A DNA stretch of 64,000 nucleotides from Lineus longissimus (lineage: Eukaryota > Nemertea > Pilidiophora > Heteronemertea > Lineidae). The DNA is taken from assembly GCF_910592395.1 (NCBI RefSeq), contig NC_088324.1, forward strand, positions 62,001 through 126,000, written 5' to 3'. The notes below the pieces were generated by a model. That model did not search any database. It saw only the letters and a program-made list of their open reading frames with translations, and was not told where the DNA came from. A program made the translations under genes and the position numbers. Below, piece by piece: positions 1 through 8,216 of this stretch (within the stretch, counting starts at the first letter, position 1; every line of letters begins with the position of its first letter).

Positions 1-1
1 A

Positions 2-394
2 GATTATGTAATAGCACCAGGATTGTATGTCATAGGATCAAATATGGTACTCGTTATTGGTAAGCTCGATAACTACAATAATAACATTTTAATAGCACCA
101 AAAAATGCTAAACCCGGTAAGAATGACATTAACCACAAAAAGACCTTACCACCACCACTGATGGAAGGAAATAGTTCTAAGAAAATAAGAGTTAAGAGTA
201 GCGTTGGTACATCAATAACCAGTCATAAACCAAATAGTAATGTTGATACACCAAAAACAACTGAAACCTCAAAGAATACTCCTACTACTACTAAACTTGA
301 CACCAAAGTTGAGAAGGTGGATGATACTCATGAAACAATTAAATTCATGCTTTACTCAGTTGTTGGTACATTGATTGTTTTTATGGTTAGATAA
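2..394 (+). CDS. Polinton accessory protein with C-terminal membrane segment (5' partial)
   Basis: The reading frame is open to the left window edge, so the start is missing; the first ATG in frame is at 23 but the frame continues upstream of it. The visible 131 residues are rich in Thr, Asn and Lys with low-complexity spacers in the middle. They end in one hydrophobic segment (about the last 18 residues) followed by a single Arg. This suggests a tail-anchored or single-pass membrane protein. The next gene starts 10 bp downstream on the same strand, so the two are probably co-expressed. I do not recognise a family. Confidence 0.6.
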   Translation, partial: DYVIAPGLYVIGSNMVLVIGKLDNYNNNILIAPKNAKPGKNDINHKKTLPPPLMEGNSSKKIRVKSSVGTSITSHKPNSNVDTPKTTETSKNTPTTTKLDTKVEKVDDTHETIKFMLYSVVGTLIVFMVR

Positions 395-404
395 ATAAGT
401 AATT

Positions 405-2030
405 ATGGCTGAAGGAGGTGAAAATTATGAAATGAGTGATTACGATCCACAATCATCATCATCATCATCATTATCACCTGATGAAATTCTTGAACAAATT
501 CAAGAAATGAGAAAGGATGATTTAATTAATCAATATATTCACGCAAGATACAACACAGGTGAAATCAATAGAACTTTTCAAGATGACGGCACAACATACA
601 ACACAGGAGGTGAATATATCCAAATGGATGAGATAGATCCTAATACAGGTGAAATCAATAGAACTTTTCAAGATGACGGCACAACATACAACACAGGAGG
701 TGAAAATCTTACTACTGAAACTTCATTCAGTACACCAGAAAGAGTAAGAGGTATTGTCCCTGAATTGATGGAAAAGGAGTTAAGTTACGATACAATAGAG
801 GATAAACTTGATACAGCATTGGGAGGATCAAACTGGAATTATGACAAGAAAAAATTGAGTAATCTTTCACCACACATTAGTTACAATGGAAACAAACTTT
901 ATTACTTTCCGACAAATTCTGAACTTGATTTGATAAAAGATAAACTAGGAAACAAAAATTTATTTGAATATCCTGATAAAAATGGAGAAAAGATAAAGTT
1001 AATTCCTTTAACTAAGGATAATGGAAGCTTCTATGCTGAAGGCACATTAAAGACTAAGTTTGGTACTAGATTTGTTGACATGATTAGAGGTATGATTGCA
1101 CCTGACCCACCAGTAAGGGAACCTACATTAGTAACCCCTGAAACAAAGGCAGTAATTAATGAGGTAAACAGTTCAAACCAACCAATAGATAAACTGATAG
1201 ATTCTAATGATGATGAACTTAAAACACTGGGTTTTACTGAATATGCCTTGAGAGAACTTAGAGGGTTAAAACAGGCTGGTGATGATCTAGCTACAGTAAA
1301 GAGGGATAAGGACATGCAAATACAAGAACTAGAAAAACAAAATCATGATTTAACAAGAGACTATTTAGAGTCTGTAGAAGAAGGTTCTGAAGATAAAGGA
1401 GAGTTGAAAAAGAAAATAGATGAACTAAATGACAAATTGTATGAGGAACAGTCAAAGGTATGGAGGTTAGACAATGACAGGGAGTCAAAAACTAGAAGAA
1501 TTAAACGTTTAATTGTTGATGTTCTAAAGAAACCAGATTCAACTATTCCTCTGAAGGACAGAATAAAGTTACTTTTTAAGACGTATGGTGTAACTATTAG
1601 CGCCATAATAACAGCTGTTGTAATGACATTTACAACTCTAGGTCTCAGTATCAGTAGTGCTTTAAGTGGTGCCACTAAATCTGTAAAACCAACTCCAGGA
1701 CCAGGACCATCTCCAGGACCAGACCCAACTCCAGGACCTACACCAGAACCAGGACCAAAACCATCAATACCAGATAAAGTAAAAGAAGGTCTCAAGAAGT
1801 TTGCTGAATGGCTAAAAGAACTAGCCAAGAAATCAGCTGCGGCTTTACCGGGAATCATCGGTTCTATCGTATCATTTCTCCTGAAAACAATTGGTGCAGT
1901 TGTTGGCTTTCTAGCTGAACATCTGATCATAGCAGTTATTGCTATTGTGAGCTCCATAATTTATGGTTTAATTGGGGGTGTTAAAGCCTTAAAATCACGT
2001 AAAACAGTAAAATCACGTAAAAGGTCTTAG
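405..2030 (+). CDS. Polinton-associated coiled-coil/multi-pass membrane protein
   Basis: 541 residues. The N-terminal third is acidic and holds a perfectly duplicated segment of about 20 residues (DNA copies at 555-614 and 645-704). Residues about 295-365 are heptad-like and highly charged, fitting a coiled coil. A first hydrophobic segment at about 395-425 is followed by a Pro/Gly-rich linker of repeated PGP/PTPGP units. Amphipathic and hydrophobic stretches then run to about 525, and the tail is basic (repeated KSRK). This order (coiled coil, hydrophobic segment after an LKDRIK-like sequence, Pro-rich linker, hydrophobic C-terminus) recurs in Polinton-encoded proteins of marine invertebrates. 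Function is unknown; a role in virion membrane or host entry is only a guess. It ends 48 bp before the next gene. Confidence 0.75.
   Translation: MAEGGENYEMSDYDPQSSSSSSLSPDEILEQIQEMRKDDLINQYIHARYNTGEINRTFQDDGTTYNTGGEYIQMDEIDPNTGEINRTFQDDGTTYNTGGENLTTETSFSTPERVRGIVPELMEKELSYDTIEDKLDTALGGSNWNYDKKKLSNLSPHISYNGNKLYYFPTNSELDLIKDKLGNKNLFEYPDKNGEKIKLIPLTKDNGSFYAEGTLKTKFGTRFVDMIRGMIAPDPPVREPTLVTPETKAVINEVNSSNQPIDKLIDSNDDELKTLGFTEYALRELRGLKQAGDDLATVKRDKDMQIQELEKQNHDLTRDYLESVEEGSEDKGELKKKIDELNDKLYEEQSKVWRLDNDRESKTRRIKRLIVDVLKKPDSTIPLKDRIKLLFKTYGVTISAIITAVVMTFTTLGLSISSALSGATKSVKPTPGPGPSPGPDPTPGPTPEPGPKPSIPDKVKEGLKKFAEWLKELAKKSAAALPGIIGSIVSFLLKTIGAVVGFLAEHLIIAVIAIVSSIIYGLIGGVKALKSRKTVKSRKRS
555..704 (+). 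repeat. 60-bp perfect direct duplication inside a gene
   Basis: Bases 555-614 and 645-704 are identical and offset by 90 bp, keeping the reading frame. This gives a duplicated acidic/Asn-Thr-rich peptide in the 541-residue protein. Confidence 0.9.
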
Positions 2031-2078
2031 GTGACCTTCTATCAAAACAATGTTTAAAAAAATAATTATTATGTAAAT

Positions 2079-3188
2079 ATGAATAAATACATCTCATTAA
2101 AAGACTATTATTCTAGTGAGTGGAACAATGAGAATCTTAAAGGATACATTCGTCCTAGGGTTATGGATCGAGCAGAGCTCTCAGGACGAAGTCTGACTAG
2201 GACAAAGTCCCGAGAGCAAAGCTCAACTGAGACAGGCAAAGTAGTCCTGCCAAGAATGAAAGAATATGACGTCAGTACCAACACTAATGCTCAATTCTGC
2301 CGTAATTGTAAAAGGTGGACACTTTTTGAGTATCAAAAAAACTTGAATTCAGCAAGGTACGCAGCTAAAACTGTGAAGTATCAATTCTGCACCAATTGCA
2401 ATTCGACTACTTACGACGATGATTTTAAAACTCTTGAGATCAATATTGACAACAAGACACGTTACTTTGACAGTATTCTAAGGAAACTTGGATGGAGTCG
2501 GCTGTCCGAATCGGCAGTTAAGTATTTAAAGGACTTTGTGGAAGGGTATTTACAGTGCTACTTTTCAAGTCACAGAAAATGTCTTAGTAAGCAGAGATAT
2601 GAAAGTACTCTTCAGTCAGCCCTAAAAATGGGTATTAACACTCTCCCCTCTAAGTTATGTAACCAAGGGTTACATGGTGAAGCCATGCTTTTTAAATTTC
2701 ACTGTGGGGAATATGATTGGTTTCTTGCCATTGAATTTATTAACAGGGCAATTGGTAAACCGCAATTAACCGATGAGAATATCACTGACCTTAGACTAGT
2801 GTACTATGCTTTCCTTAGATTTCTGCATTCCTGTTGTGTGAAGGTCACCATTAACTACAAGGTATTTTTACACCAAGCCTTTAAAACGCTGAAAATTGAT
2901 TATGTAATATTTACACCTTTTTTAACCAACAAGGAGCGAGTAAATGATTTGGAGAGAATATGGTATGATTTCACTCAAAGTATTTTCTTCCAGAATTACA
3001 AGGTTGAGAAGGAATATGACCAGGATATTGACAAGCAGTTTGACGTTTTACTGAGTGCCAGTGCAGGTCGAGACATTAACTGCATCAGTAATATTAAGTT
3101 TACACCAGCCGGACTTCGTCCTGAGAGCACAGCTCGAGCCGGACTTCGTCCTGAGAGCATAGCTCGAGCTAGTGTTAAGATGCAATAA
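2079..3188 (+). CDS. Zinc-ribbon protein of Polinton element 1
   Basis: 369 residues. A four-cysteine zinc ribbon is visible: C74-x2-C77, then C104-x2-C107. The remainder is mixed helical sequence with no motif I can name; a TFIIB-like factor (zinc ribbon plus cyclin folds) is possible but weakly supported. The gene carries two insertions of the short palindromic repeat described separately. One is at 2168-2228 (residues about 30-50, reading RAELSGRSLT then a TKSREQSST-like peptide). The other is a direct double copy at 3109-3170 near the C-terminus (two GLRPES-ARA peptides). Both keep the frame open, so the C-terminal 25 residues are largely repeat-derived. Neighbours on both sides are Polinton accessory genes on the same strand. 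Confidence 0.65.
   Translation: MNKYISLKDYYSSEWNNENLKGYIRPRVMDRAELSGRSLTRTKSREQSSTETGKVVLPRMKEYDVSTNTNAQFCRNCKRWTLFEYQKNLNSARYAAKTVKYQFCTNCNSTTYDDDFKTLEINIDNKTRYFDSILRKLGWSRLSESAVKYLKDFVEGYLQCYFSSHRKCLSKQRYESTLQSALKMGINTLPSKLCNQGLHGEAMLFKFHCGEYDWFLAIEFINRAIGKPQLTDENITDLRLVYYAFLRFLHSCCVKVTINYKVFLHQAFKTLKIDYVIFTPFLTNKERVNDLERIWYDFTQSIFFQNYKVEKEYDQDIDKQFDVLLSASAGRDINCISNIKFTPAGLRPESTARAGLRPESIARASVKMQ
2168..2228 (+). repeat. Palindromic repeat, inverted pair, in-frame in zinc-ribbon gene
   Basis: First unit GAGCAGAGCTC-TCA-GGACGAAGTCTGACT is followed by a unit that is its diverged reverse complement (GGACAAAGTCC, then GAGAGCAAAGCTC). The pair could fold as a long hairpin as well as into small ones. 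Confidence 0.85.
3109..3170 (-). repeat. Palindromic repeat, direct tandem pair
   Basis: Two near-identical 31-bp units in the opposite orientation to the copy at 2168. They differ at one base (GAGCACAGCTC versus GAGCATAGCTC). A third, partial unit lies in the next gene at 3312-3335. Confidence 0.88.
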
Positions 3189-3239
3189 AGTTGTGAAAAC
3201 AGCATTTTGCACTTAACAGTCATTTTTCCATAATTTTAA

Positions 3240-4061
3240 ATGAATAATCAGCAAATGAATAGTCAGACATCTGCAGTGATTGAACAACAGATGAAACAGA
3301 TTGGTGTTATGAGTCCTGAGAGCTTAGCTCGAGTTGGGGCTTCTAACCAACAGAACACTGGTAGTTACCAACAAAACAGAACTAACTTTCAACAGAACTG
3401 CTCTACAAATCAACAAGTTTCAAACAAGCAGTTGAATAGTTCAAATTTTGTTAATCCTAGTCAAGGAATAGTTAATCCCAGTCAAGGAATAGTCAATTCT
3501 AGTTGCCAACTAGGCTCAACTAGCAATCAACAAAATTTGAACTATTTGACTGATAGTGGCCTTAAAGCCAAACAAGACTTAGAGATTCTAGTTGCAACTG
3601 GTAAAAGCAAGGATTTCCTTAATAAACAAATAACTTTTAATGACTTAGATAATATGACTGAAAAAGAAATCTTAAAACACCATAGAATGTATGAAACAAA
3701 GATGGCTGCCAGACTTAATGATTCTTTGGGTAAGACAGTAATTAAAGCTTACACTAAATTATCAAGGTGGTTATTACCAATAGATGATGAAAATAATCTT
3801 TACCATGATCTTAGAAATGATTATTTGATAACTAACGAGTTGGATAAATGGCTTGGATGGTTGAGTTTGAGAATGGGTGCACTAACTGCACTTGCCTCAA
3901 CAACACTTATTACTTTAGGTCATTGTCATGAGGAATCATCTATGACTGCATCGAGTATGACTGCATCAAATATGAATACACCAAATATGACTGTCTCTGA
4001 ATGTGACGAATCAATAGATGAAAGTCTAGATATCACAGGTAGTGATGATAAAGAAGACTAA
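3240..4061 (+). CDS. Polinton accessory protein, Gln/Asn-rich with hydrophobic C-terminal segment
   Basis: 273 residues. Residues 1-105 are Gln/Asn/Ser-rich with short internal repeats (NPSQGIV units). Residues about 135-225 form a compact, helical, conserved-looking region (MTEKEILKHHRMYE to LITLGH). It resembles a family common in Polintons of cnidarians and other invertebrates, where a TKLG-like helix is followed by a hydrophobic stretch. The C-terminus is acidic with Met/Thr/Ser repeats. A short partial copy of the palindromic repeat (3312-3335) encodes the SPESLARV peptide. The start codon sits in TTTTAAATG, the recurrent start context of this element. Function unknown. Confidence 0.7.
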   Translation: MNNQQMNSQTSAVIEQQMKQIGVMSPESLARVGASNQQNTGSYQQNRTNFQQNCSTNQQVSNKQLNSSNFVNPSQGIVNPSQGIVNSSCQLGSTSNQQNLNYLTDSGLKAKQDLEILVATGKSKDFLNKQITFNDLDNMTEKEILKHHRMYETKMAARLNDSLGKTVIKAYTKLSRWLLPIDDENNLYHDLRNDYLITNELDKWLGWLSLRMGALTALASTTLITLGHCHEESSMTASSMTASNMNTPNMTVSECDESIDESLDITGSDDKED

Positions 4062-4110
4062 ATTAACCTGGTTATGAGAACATAGTTCGAATTAAATTCG
4101 GCCAAGATAA

Positions 4111-4611
4111 ATGGAACTTGAAACTGTAACTGATACTACTCGAGATATGCTCTCAGGACAAAGTCCGACTAGGACTACGTCCAGAGAACAAAGTTCGACT
4201 AAAGTTTCAGTGTCTAAGAAACCTCGATCAGAGAAACAATTAGCATGGTCTAGAGAACTGGGTAGAAGATCTAAGGAATTTAAGAGGATAAAAAAGGATA
4301 AGACGACATTTAAAGTACAGGACTCCTCACCAAACAACAGAGTTGTGGAAAAGGAGGAAGAAGAATTAGAGGAAGAAGAACCACAATCTCAAAATACTGA
4401 TGTATCACTGCGTGAATCTAGTAGTAATACTTATGTCTATGTACTAGGTTTAGGTGCCGTTATTTTAGCAGCATTCATTATGTTTAAGAAACTTCCTAAA
4501 AAAGTAAGTAAAGAGCAGCGATCAGGCTTGAATCGAGCTATGCTCTCAGGACAAAGTCCGAATGAAGCAGTCATGAAGGGATCAATTAACCCTAATGTAC
4601 TATTCCTTTAA
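4111..4611 (+). CDS. Small Polinton membrane protein with basic region
   Basis: 166 residues. The N-terminal 30 residues are mostly encoded by a double (inverted) copy of the palindromic repeat at 4138-4200. A Lys/Arg-rich segment (about 42-65), a Glu-rich tract (about 78-92) and one transmembrane segment (about 109-128, YVLGLGAVILAAFIMF) follow. Another repeat copy (4531-4562) supplies the peptide RAMLSGQSPN near the C-terminus. Start context is GATAAATG. The layout (basic region, acidic tract, single membrane span) is typical of small Polinton proteins of unknown role. Confidence 0.65.
   Translation: MELETVTDTTRDMLSGQSPTRTTSREQSSTKVSVSKKPRSEKQLAWSRELGRRSKEFKRIKKDKTTFKVQDSSPNNRVVEKEEEELEEEEPQSQNTDVSLRESSSNTYVYVLGLGAVILAAFIMFKKLPKKVSKEQRSGLNRAMLSGQSPNEAVMKGSINPNVLFL
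4138..4200 (+). repeat. Palindromic repeat, inverted pair
   Basis: Same arrangement as at 2168: a forward unit (GGACAAAGTCC centre) then a reversed unit (GGACTACGTCC, GAACAAAGTTC). Both are read in frame. Confidence 0.88.
4531..4562 (+). repeat. Palindromic repeat, single copy
   Basis: Contains GAGCTATGCTC and GGACAAAGTCC separated by TCA; read in frame in the 166-residue membrane protein. Confidence 0.88.
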
Positions 4612-4631
4612 TGGAATGATCTCATCAGGTG

Positions 4632-4723
4632 GTCCGACTTCGTCTTGAGAGCTCTGCTCGAGTCGAACTTTGTTCTCTGGACCTTGTCTCAGTCAGACTT
4701 CGTCTTGAGAGCAGAGCTCGATT
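4632..4723. repeat. Cluster of palindromic repeat copies
   Basis: Three copies of the short palindromic repeat in tandem, two reading as CGACTTCGTCTTGAGAGC-type units and a diverged middle one (GAACTTTGTTCTCTGGACC). They sit between the convergent ends of two genes and run into the 3' end of the penton-like gene. Confidence 0.8.
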
Positions 4724-5643
4724 CTTAACTCTAAAGAAACCTCTGTTCCTCTGAAATTAACTAGCTTACCATTCTCATCAGTGATTTCGAATTTTATGTG
4801 ATTAGTACACTTATTTATCGTTTTCTTACAATTCGGTTCGTATCGCTGCATTTTTATTTGGTCACCATCTTCTACAGGTATGATGCAGAAAATGTTAGAT
4901 GGTTTATTGTTGTAGAGGGTCTTAGCTTTGTCAACCAAATTAGCTTGCAGGAATAGATATTTCCTGTAAAAGTTGAGTGGTCTTGTGGAGTAGTATTTTC
5001 CTTTCTTGGTGAATTTAGTTTGCTTAAAGCCAAACCACTCATTCACCACTGTGAGCTGTTTTTCTATCACCTCTCTTATGGTTTTGCTTATTTGAAAACC
5101 TTCTGTGTTTCTCTCAATCTTGATTTTTTCATTTTTATCTAACTTGTCTACTTTCAGTGGGTACTCTTTATCCTCTGTAAGTTCAAGGGTTATGTAATTA
5201 TTGTTATCACAGTAAATTTTCACATGGCTTATTCCAATTTCTTTTATGTATTTTTGCCATACCTCACAAAACTCACTTAAACTAAAATGTCGAGAGTATG
5301 GAAATGTGTATTGAGTAATGGTGTCTTTAGTTGTGGTAGAATCATTTTCCAAATGCCGTTCGCAAATTTTCATGACTTCCTTTTCAAGTGTATCTGTTTC
5401 AAGTCCAGGAGCAAATAATGTCCTACACCATAATTGTTTATCTAAGGGCTCATGTTTTGTAATTCTGGTTATTTCGACTAGAAATGAGAAAATCCTGACT
5501 CCCTCTGGTAGAAAATCACCTGTCCACCATGAATTGTAAAAGGTTATCGATTTCAAAGTAATGGATTTTATGTCTAATTGGTCTGTTAAGTAGTACTCAA
5601 ATTTGGCTTCATTACATTCTTGTTCATTGATTATGAAGTCCAT
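4693..5643 (-). CDS. Penton-like minor capsid protein (paralogue 1)
   Basis: 316 residues. The N-terminus (ITLKSITFYNSW) and the C-terminal strand pattern (FEITDENGKLVNFRGTEVSL) match the layout of the Polinton minor capsid/penton family. In that family an early 'phenotypic' FYN motif and a late ITDxxGxxxxFxG motif bracket a beta-sandwich. The same C-terminal pattern occurs in the gene at 14042-14818, so element 1 encodes two such proteins. The last residues (IELCSQDEV) and the TGA stop come from a copy of the palindromic repeat, which means the original C-terminus was replaced or extended by the insertion. It is divergently oriented to the DNA polymerase, with start codons 21 to 54 bp apart depending on which polymerase ATG is used. 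Confidence 0.6.
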   Translation of the reverse strand: MDFIINEQECNEAKFEYYLTDQLDIKSITLKSITFYNSWWTGDFLPEGVRIFSFLVEITRITKHEPLDKQLWCRTLFAPGLETDTLEKEVMKICERHLENDSTTTKDTITQYTFPYSRHFSLSEFCEVWQKYIKEIGISHVKIYCDNNNYITLELTEDKEYPLKVDKLDKNEKIKIERNTEGFQISKTIREVIEKQLTVVNEWFGFKQTKFTKKGKYYSTRPLNFYRKYLFLQANLVDKAKTLYNNKPSNIFCIIPVEDGDQIKMQRYEPNCKKTINKCTNHIKFEITDENGKLVNFRGTEVSLELRIELCSQDEV

Positions 5644-5666
5644 TTCTATTTAATTCAAGAGATTTA

Positions 5667-8210
5667 TTGAATTTAATAAATTTTAATCTAATAAATAGAA
5701 TGACTGATAAGAATCAGAAAATACTTTGCACTACATGTGACAAGTACATATCCTACAATAATATGGCTATTCACAGGAGAACCAAAGGTCACTTAAGTAA
5801 ATTAAATCCGGATTATGTCCCTATTGCTCAACCCCGGGCCCAATCACTGATCCCTAAAACTATGGATAAGAAACTTGCATTTGAGGAAAATGAGCTAGAT
5901 GGCATAAAGAAAGTGAGTGGAATAGAAATAGTAAAACAATTTGGCAAGCCTGTAGTCACCATTAGTTTGAAGATTGACAGAGAAGCTAAACAAGTGTATG
6001 AATACAGAGATAAATTAGAGGAGGTATTATTTCAACTCAATGATTACCATCACAAAATTAGCATATCAGTATTTGCTCAGTTTGATCGTCAGGGTGAAAG
6101 TGTAACACATCCCATACAGTCTCCAATGGAAAGCATAATTTCAAGGAACCAGGCAATTTATGCCATAACCAACCAGTTAAACTACATTAAGACACAGATT
6201 GAGGAAAGGTACTTTCAAGGTTCTGGACTTACTTTAAATAAAATAGAGTCTTGTAACATGACCATCTGTTCTTACAAGAGGTGTAAAGGTGGTCATTACA
6301 CTAAATTACCATTTAAAACAAAAGCAGTAATAAATGTGGAATCAAATGACAATAAATGTTTTCTCTGGTCTTTATTGGCCGCTAAATATCTGAAAGAAAA
6401 TCCAGAGACGGACTTTGTCCTGAGAGCAGAGCTCGAGAGTACATTCAATATCACTACCGATATGCTAGAAATGACTTCGTCACGAGAACAGAGTTCGAAA
6501 ACTACTGATATCAAAATCAAATCATTTCCTGTATGTATTCAAAAGGCTATCCCTAAGATAGAGAGTGATAATAATCTCAAGATTAATGTGTTCAAGTTAG
6601 AGAACGAATGGGCTAAGAGCACCTGTGAGGCAAAACTAGAACCTCTCTACCTGTCCAAGAATTATGATGATGATGATGTCATCGATCTGTTGTATTTCAA
6701 GGACCATTTCATGTACATAAGAGACATCAATCTTTTCTTCAGGACACTAACTCATAGAGTGTATCTTTGCAGGAGATGCATGAATTACTTTTACAGGAAG
6801 TCAACACTAGATAAACATAAAAAGAAATGTGGAGAACACGATTACTGTAAGATTACTTTGCCTCCACCTAACAGTAAATGGTCACAAATTAAATTTGAAA
6901 AACACTCATTCAAAAATAGAGTTCCGTTTGTGATCTATGCTGATTTCGAAGCGATAAGCGAACCTTGTTCTTCTGCCGAAGGCAACATACCAGTAGTATC
7001 AGTAGAGCCACCTATGATGAAAGAACCGAGTTCAAAGAAACTTTTTAAACAAAATGCATCAGCTGTTGGTGTTTATGTTCACTCAGACTACACACACCTT
7101 TACAGTAGCCAGTATGTGTCTCACAGGGGTGCTGATGTTGTAGATGTGTTCTGTAATTGGTTAATCAGGATGGAAGAACAATTCTCTAATTTATTGAACT
7201 GTAACTTTCCTCTAACAATGACAGATGAAGACTGGCATAAATATCAATTAGAAACACATTGTTACTATTGTAATCAACCTTTGGGATATGACAAGGTCAA
7301 GGATCATGATCACTACTGTGGTAGATATCGAGGTGCTGCTCACAACTTGTGTAATTTGAATGAAAAGAAAGCTATGTTTGTTCCAGTGTTTTTTCACAAT
7401 CTCAGTAATTACGATTCTCACTTATTTATTAAAGAATTAATGAATAAGCTACCGAAGTACAAGAAACTGAAAATACTTGCCAAAACATCAGAGGAATACA
7501 TTTCATTTCAGTTCGGTTGTTTCAGGTTTTTGGACTCGTACAGATTCCTGCAGTCCAGTTTAGACAACATAACCAAATCAATGTTGGATGATGATTTTAA
7601 AATTACCAGACAGCTGTTCCCAAATACCACTGACTTTAAGCTATTGAGGAAGAAGGGTTCAGTACCTTACTCTTTTTACACATCACATGAAAGCTACAAT
7701 GTTACTTACCTAGAAAAGTCTATGTTTTTTGACGAATTGAAAAATGAAATGGCACCTGATTCTGCCTATGATGAGGCTAAGGTAATATGGGATCATTTCA
7801 AGATCAGGAATCACGGTGAGTTCATTGACCTCTACCTCAAAACTGATGTGATCCTTTTAGCTGATTTATTTGAGAAATTCAGGGATGTCAATTTGAACTA
7901 CTTTCAGATAGATCCATGTCACTGTTACTCGGCACCAGGCCTAACCTGGCAAGCTGGTTTGAAGTACACAGGAATAAACCTAGAACTACTGACTGATACC
8001 AACATCTTACTTACTTTTGAGAAAGCAATACGAGGTGGAATTTCGGGTGTTATGGGAACAAGACATGTCAAGGCAGATGAACACCACAAACTACTCTACG
8101 TAGACGCAAATAATCTCTACGGCTGGTCCATGATGGAACCTCAACCCTATGGTAGTTTTGAAATGATAGATATTGATCCACTCGAGCTATGCTCTCAGGA
8201 CAAAGTCTGA
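5667..8210 (+). CDS. PolB: Protein-primed DNA polymerase B, N-terminal part (exonuclease to motif A)
   Basis: 847 residues before a TGA. Visible parts in order: a C2H2-like finger near the N-terminus (CTTC..., with HRRTKGH); a second finger (CRRCMNYFYRKSTLDKHKKKC region, about 370-390); exonuclease motif I with D426 and E428 (YADFEAIS); an endonuclease-VII-like Cys/His cluster (CYYC ... DHDHYCGRYRGAAHNLCNL, about 530-570); exonuclease II (HNLSNYDSHLF); exonuclease III (YLKTDVILLADLF); and polymerase motif A (VDANNLYG, D813). The ATG at 5700 (11 residues in) is an equally good start. Two palindromic repeat copies are embedded in frame at 6407-6437 and 6472-6500. The frame stops at 8208-8210 inside a third repeat copy, and the same frame reopens at once, so this is one polymerase gene cut by a nonsense codon. 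Confidence 0.85.
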   Translation: MNLINFNLINRMTDKNQKILCTTCDKYISYNNMAIHRRTKGHLSKLNPDYVPIAQPRAQSLIPKTMDKKLAFEENELDGIKKVSGIEIVKQFGKPVVTISLKIDREAKQVYEYRDKLEEVLFQLNDYHHKISISVFAQFDRQGESVTHPIQSPMESIISRNQAIYAITNQLNYIKTQIEERYFQGSGLTLNKIESCNMTICSYKRCKGGHYTKLPFKTKAVINVESNDNKCFLWSLLAAKYLKENPETDFVLRAELESTFNITTDMLEMTSSREQSSKTTDIKIKSFPVCIQKAIPKIESDNNLKINVFKLENEWAKSTCEAKLEPLYLSKNYDDDDVIDLLYFKDHFMYIRDINLFFRTLTHRVYLCRRCMNYFYRKSTLDKHKKKCGEHDYCKITLPPPNSKWSQIKFEKHSFKNRVPFVIYADFEAISEPCSSAEGNIPVVSVEPPMMKEPSSKKLFKQNASAVGVYVHSDYTHLYSSQYVSHRGADVVDVFCNWLIRMEEQFSNLLNCNFPLTMTDEDWHKYQLETHCYYCNQPLGYDKVKDHDHYCGRYRGAAHNLCNLNEKKAMFVPVFFHNLSNYDSHLFIKELMNKLPKYKKLKILAKTSEEYISFQFGCFRFLDSYRFLQSSLDNITKSMLDDDFKITRQLFPNTTDFKLLRKKGSVPYSFYTSHESYNVTYLEKSMFFDELKNEMAPDSAYDEAKVIWDHFKIRNHGEFIDLYLKTDVILLADLFEKFRDVNLNYFQIDPCHCYSAPGLTWQAGLKYTGINLELLTDTNILLTFEKAIRGGISGVMGTRHVKADEHHKLLYVDANNLYGWSMMEPQPYGSFEMIDIDPLELCSQDKV
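6407..6500. repeat. Two palindromic repeat copies inside DNA polymerase gene
   Basis: Copy 6407-6437 (GGACTTTGTCC, GAGCAGAGCTC) reads TDFVLRAELES. Copy 6472-6500 (GACTTCGTC, GAACAGAGTTC) reads MTSSREQSSK. Both keep the polymerase frame open. Confidence 0.85.
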
Positions 8211-8212
8211 CT
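8181..8212 (+). repeat. Palindromic repeat copy carrying the TGA that splits polymerase B
   Basis: GAGCTATGCTC and GGACAAAGTC are intact. In the conserved tail GTCCGACT the second C is T here, making GTC TGA in the polymerase frame. Confidence 0.88.
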
Positions 8213-8216
8213 TAAC

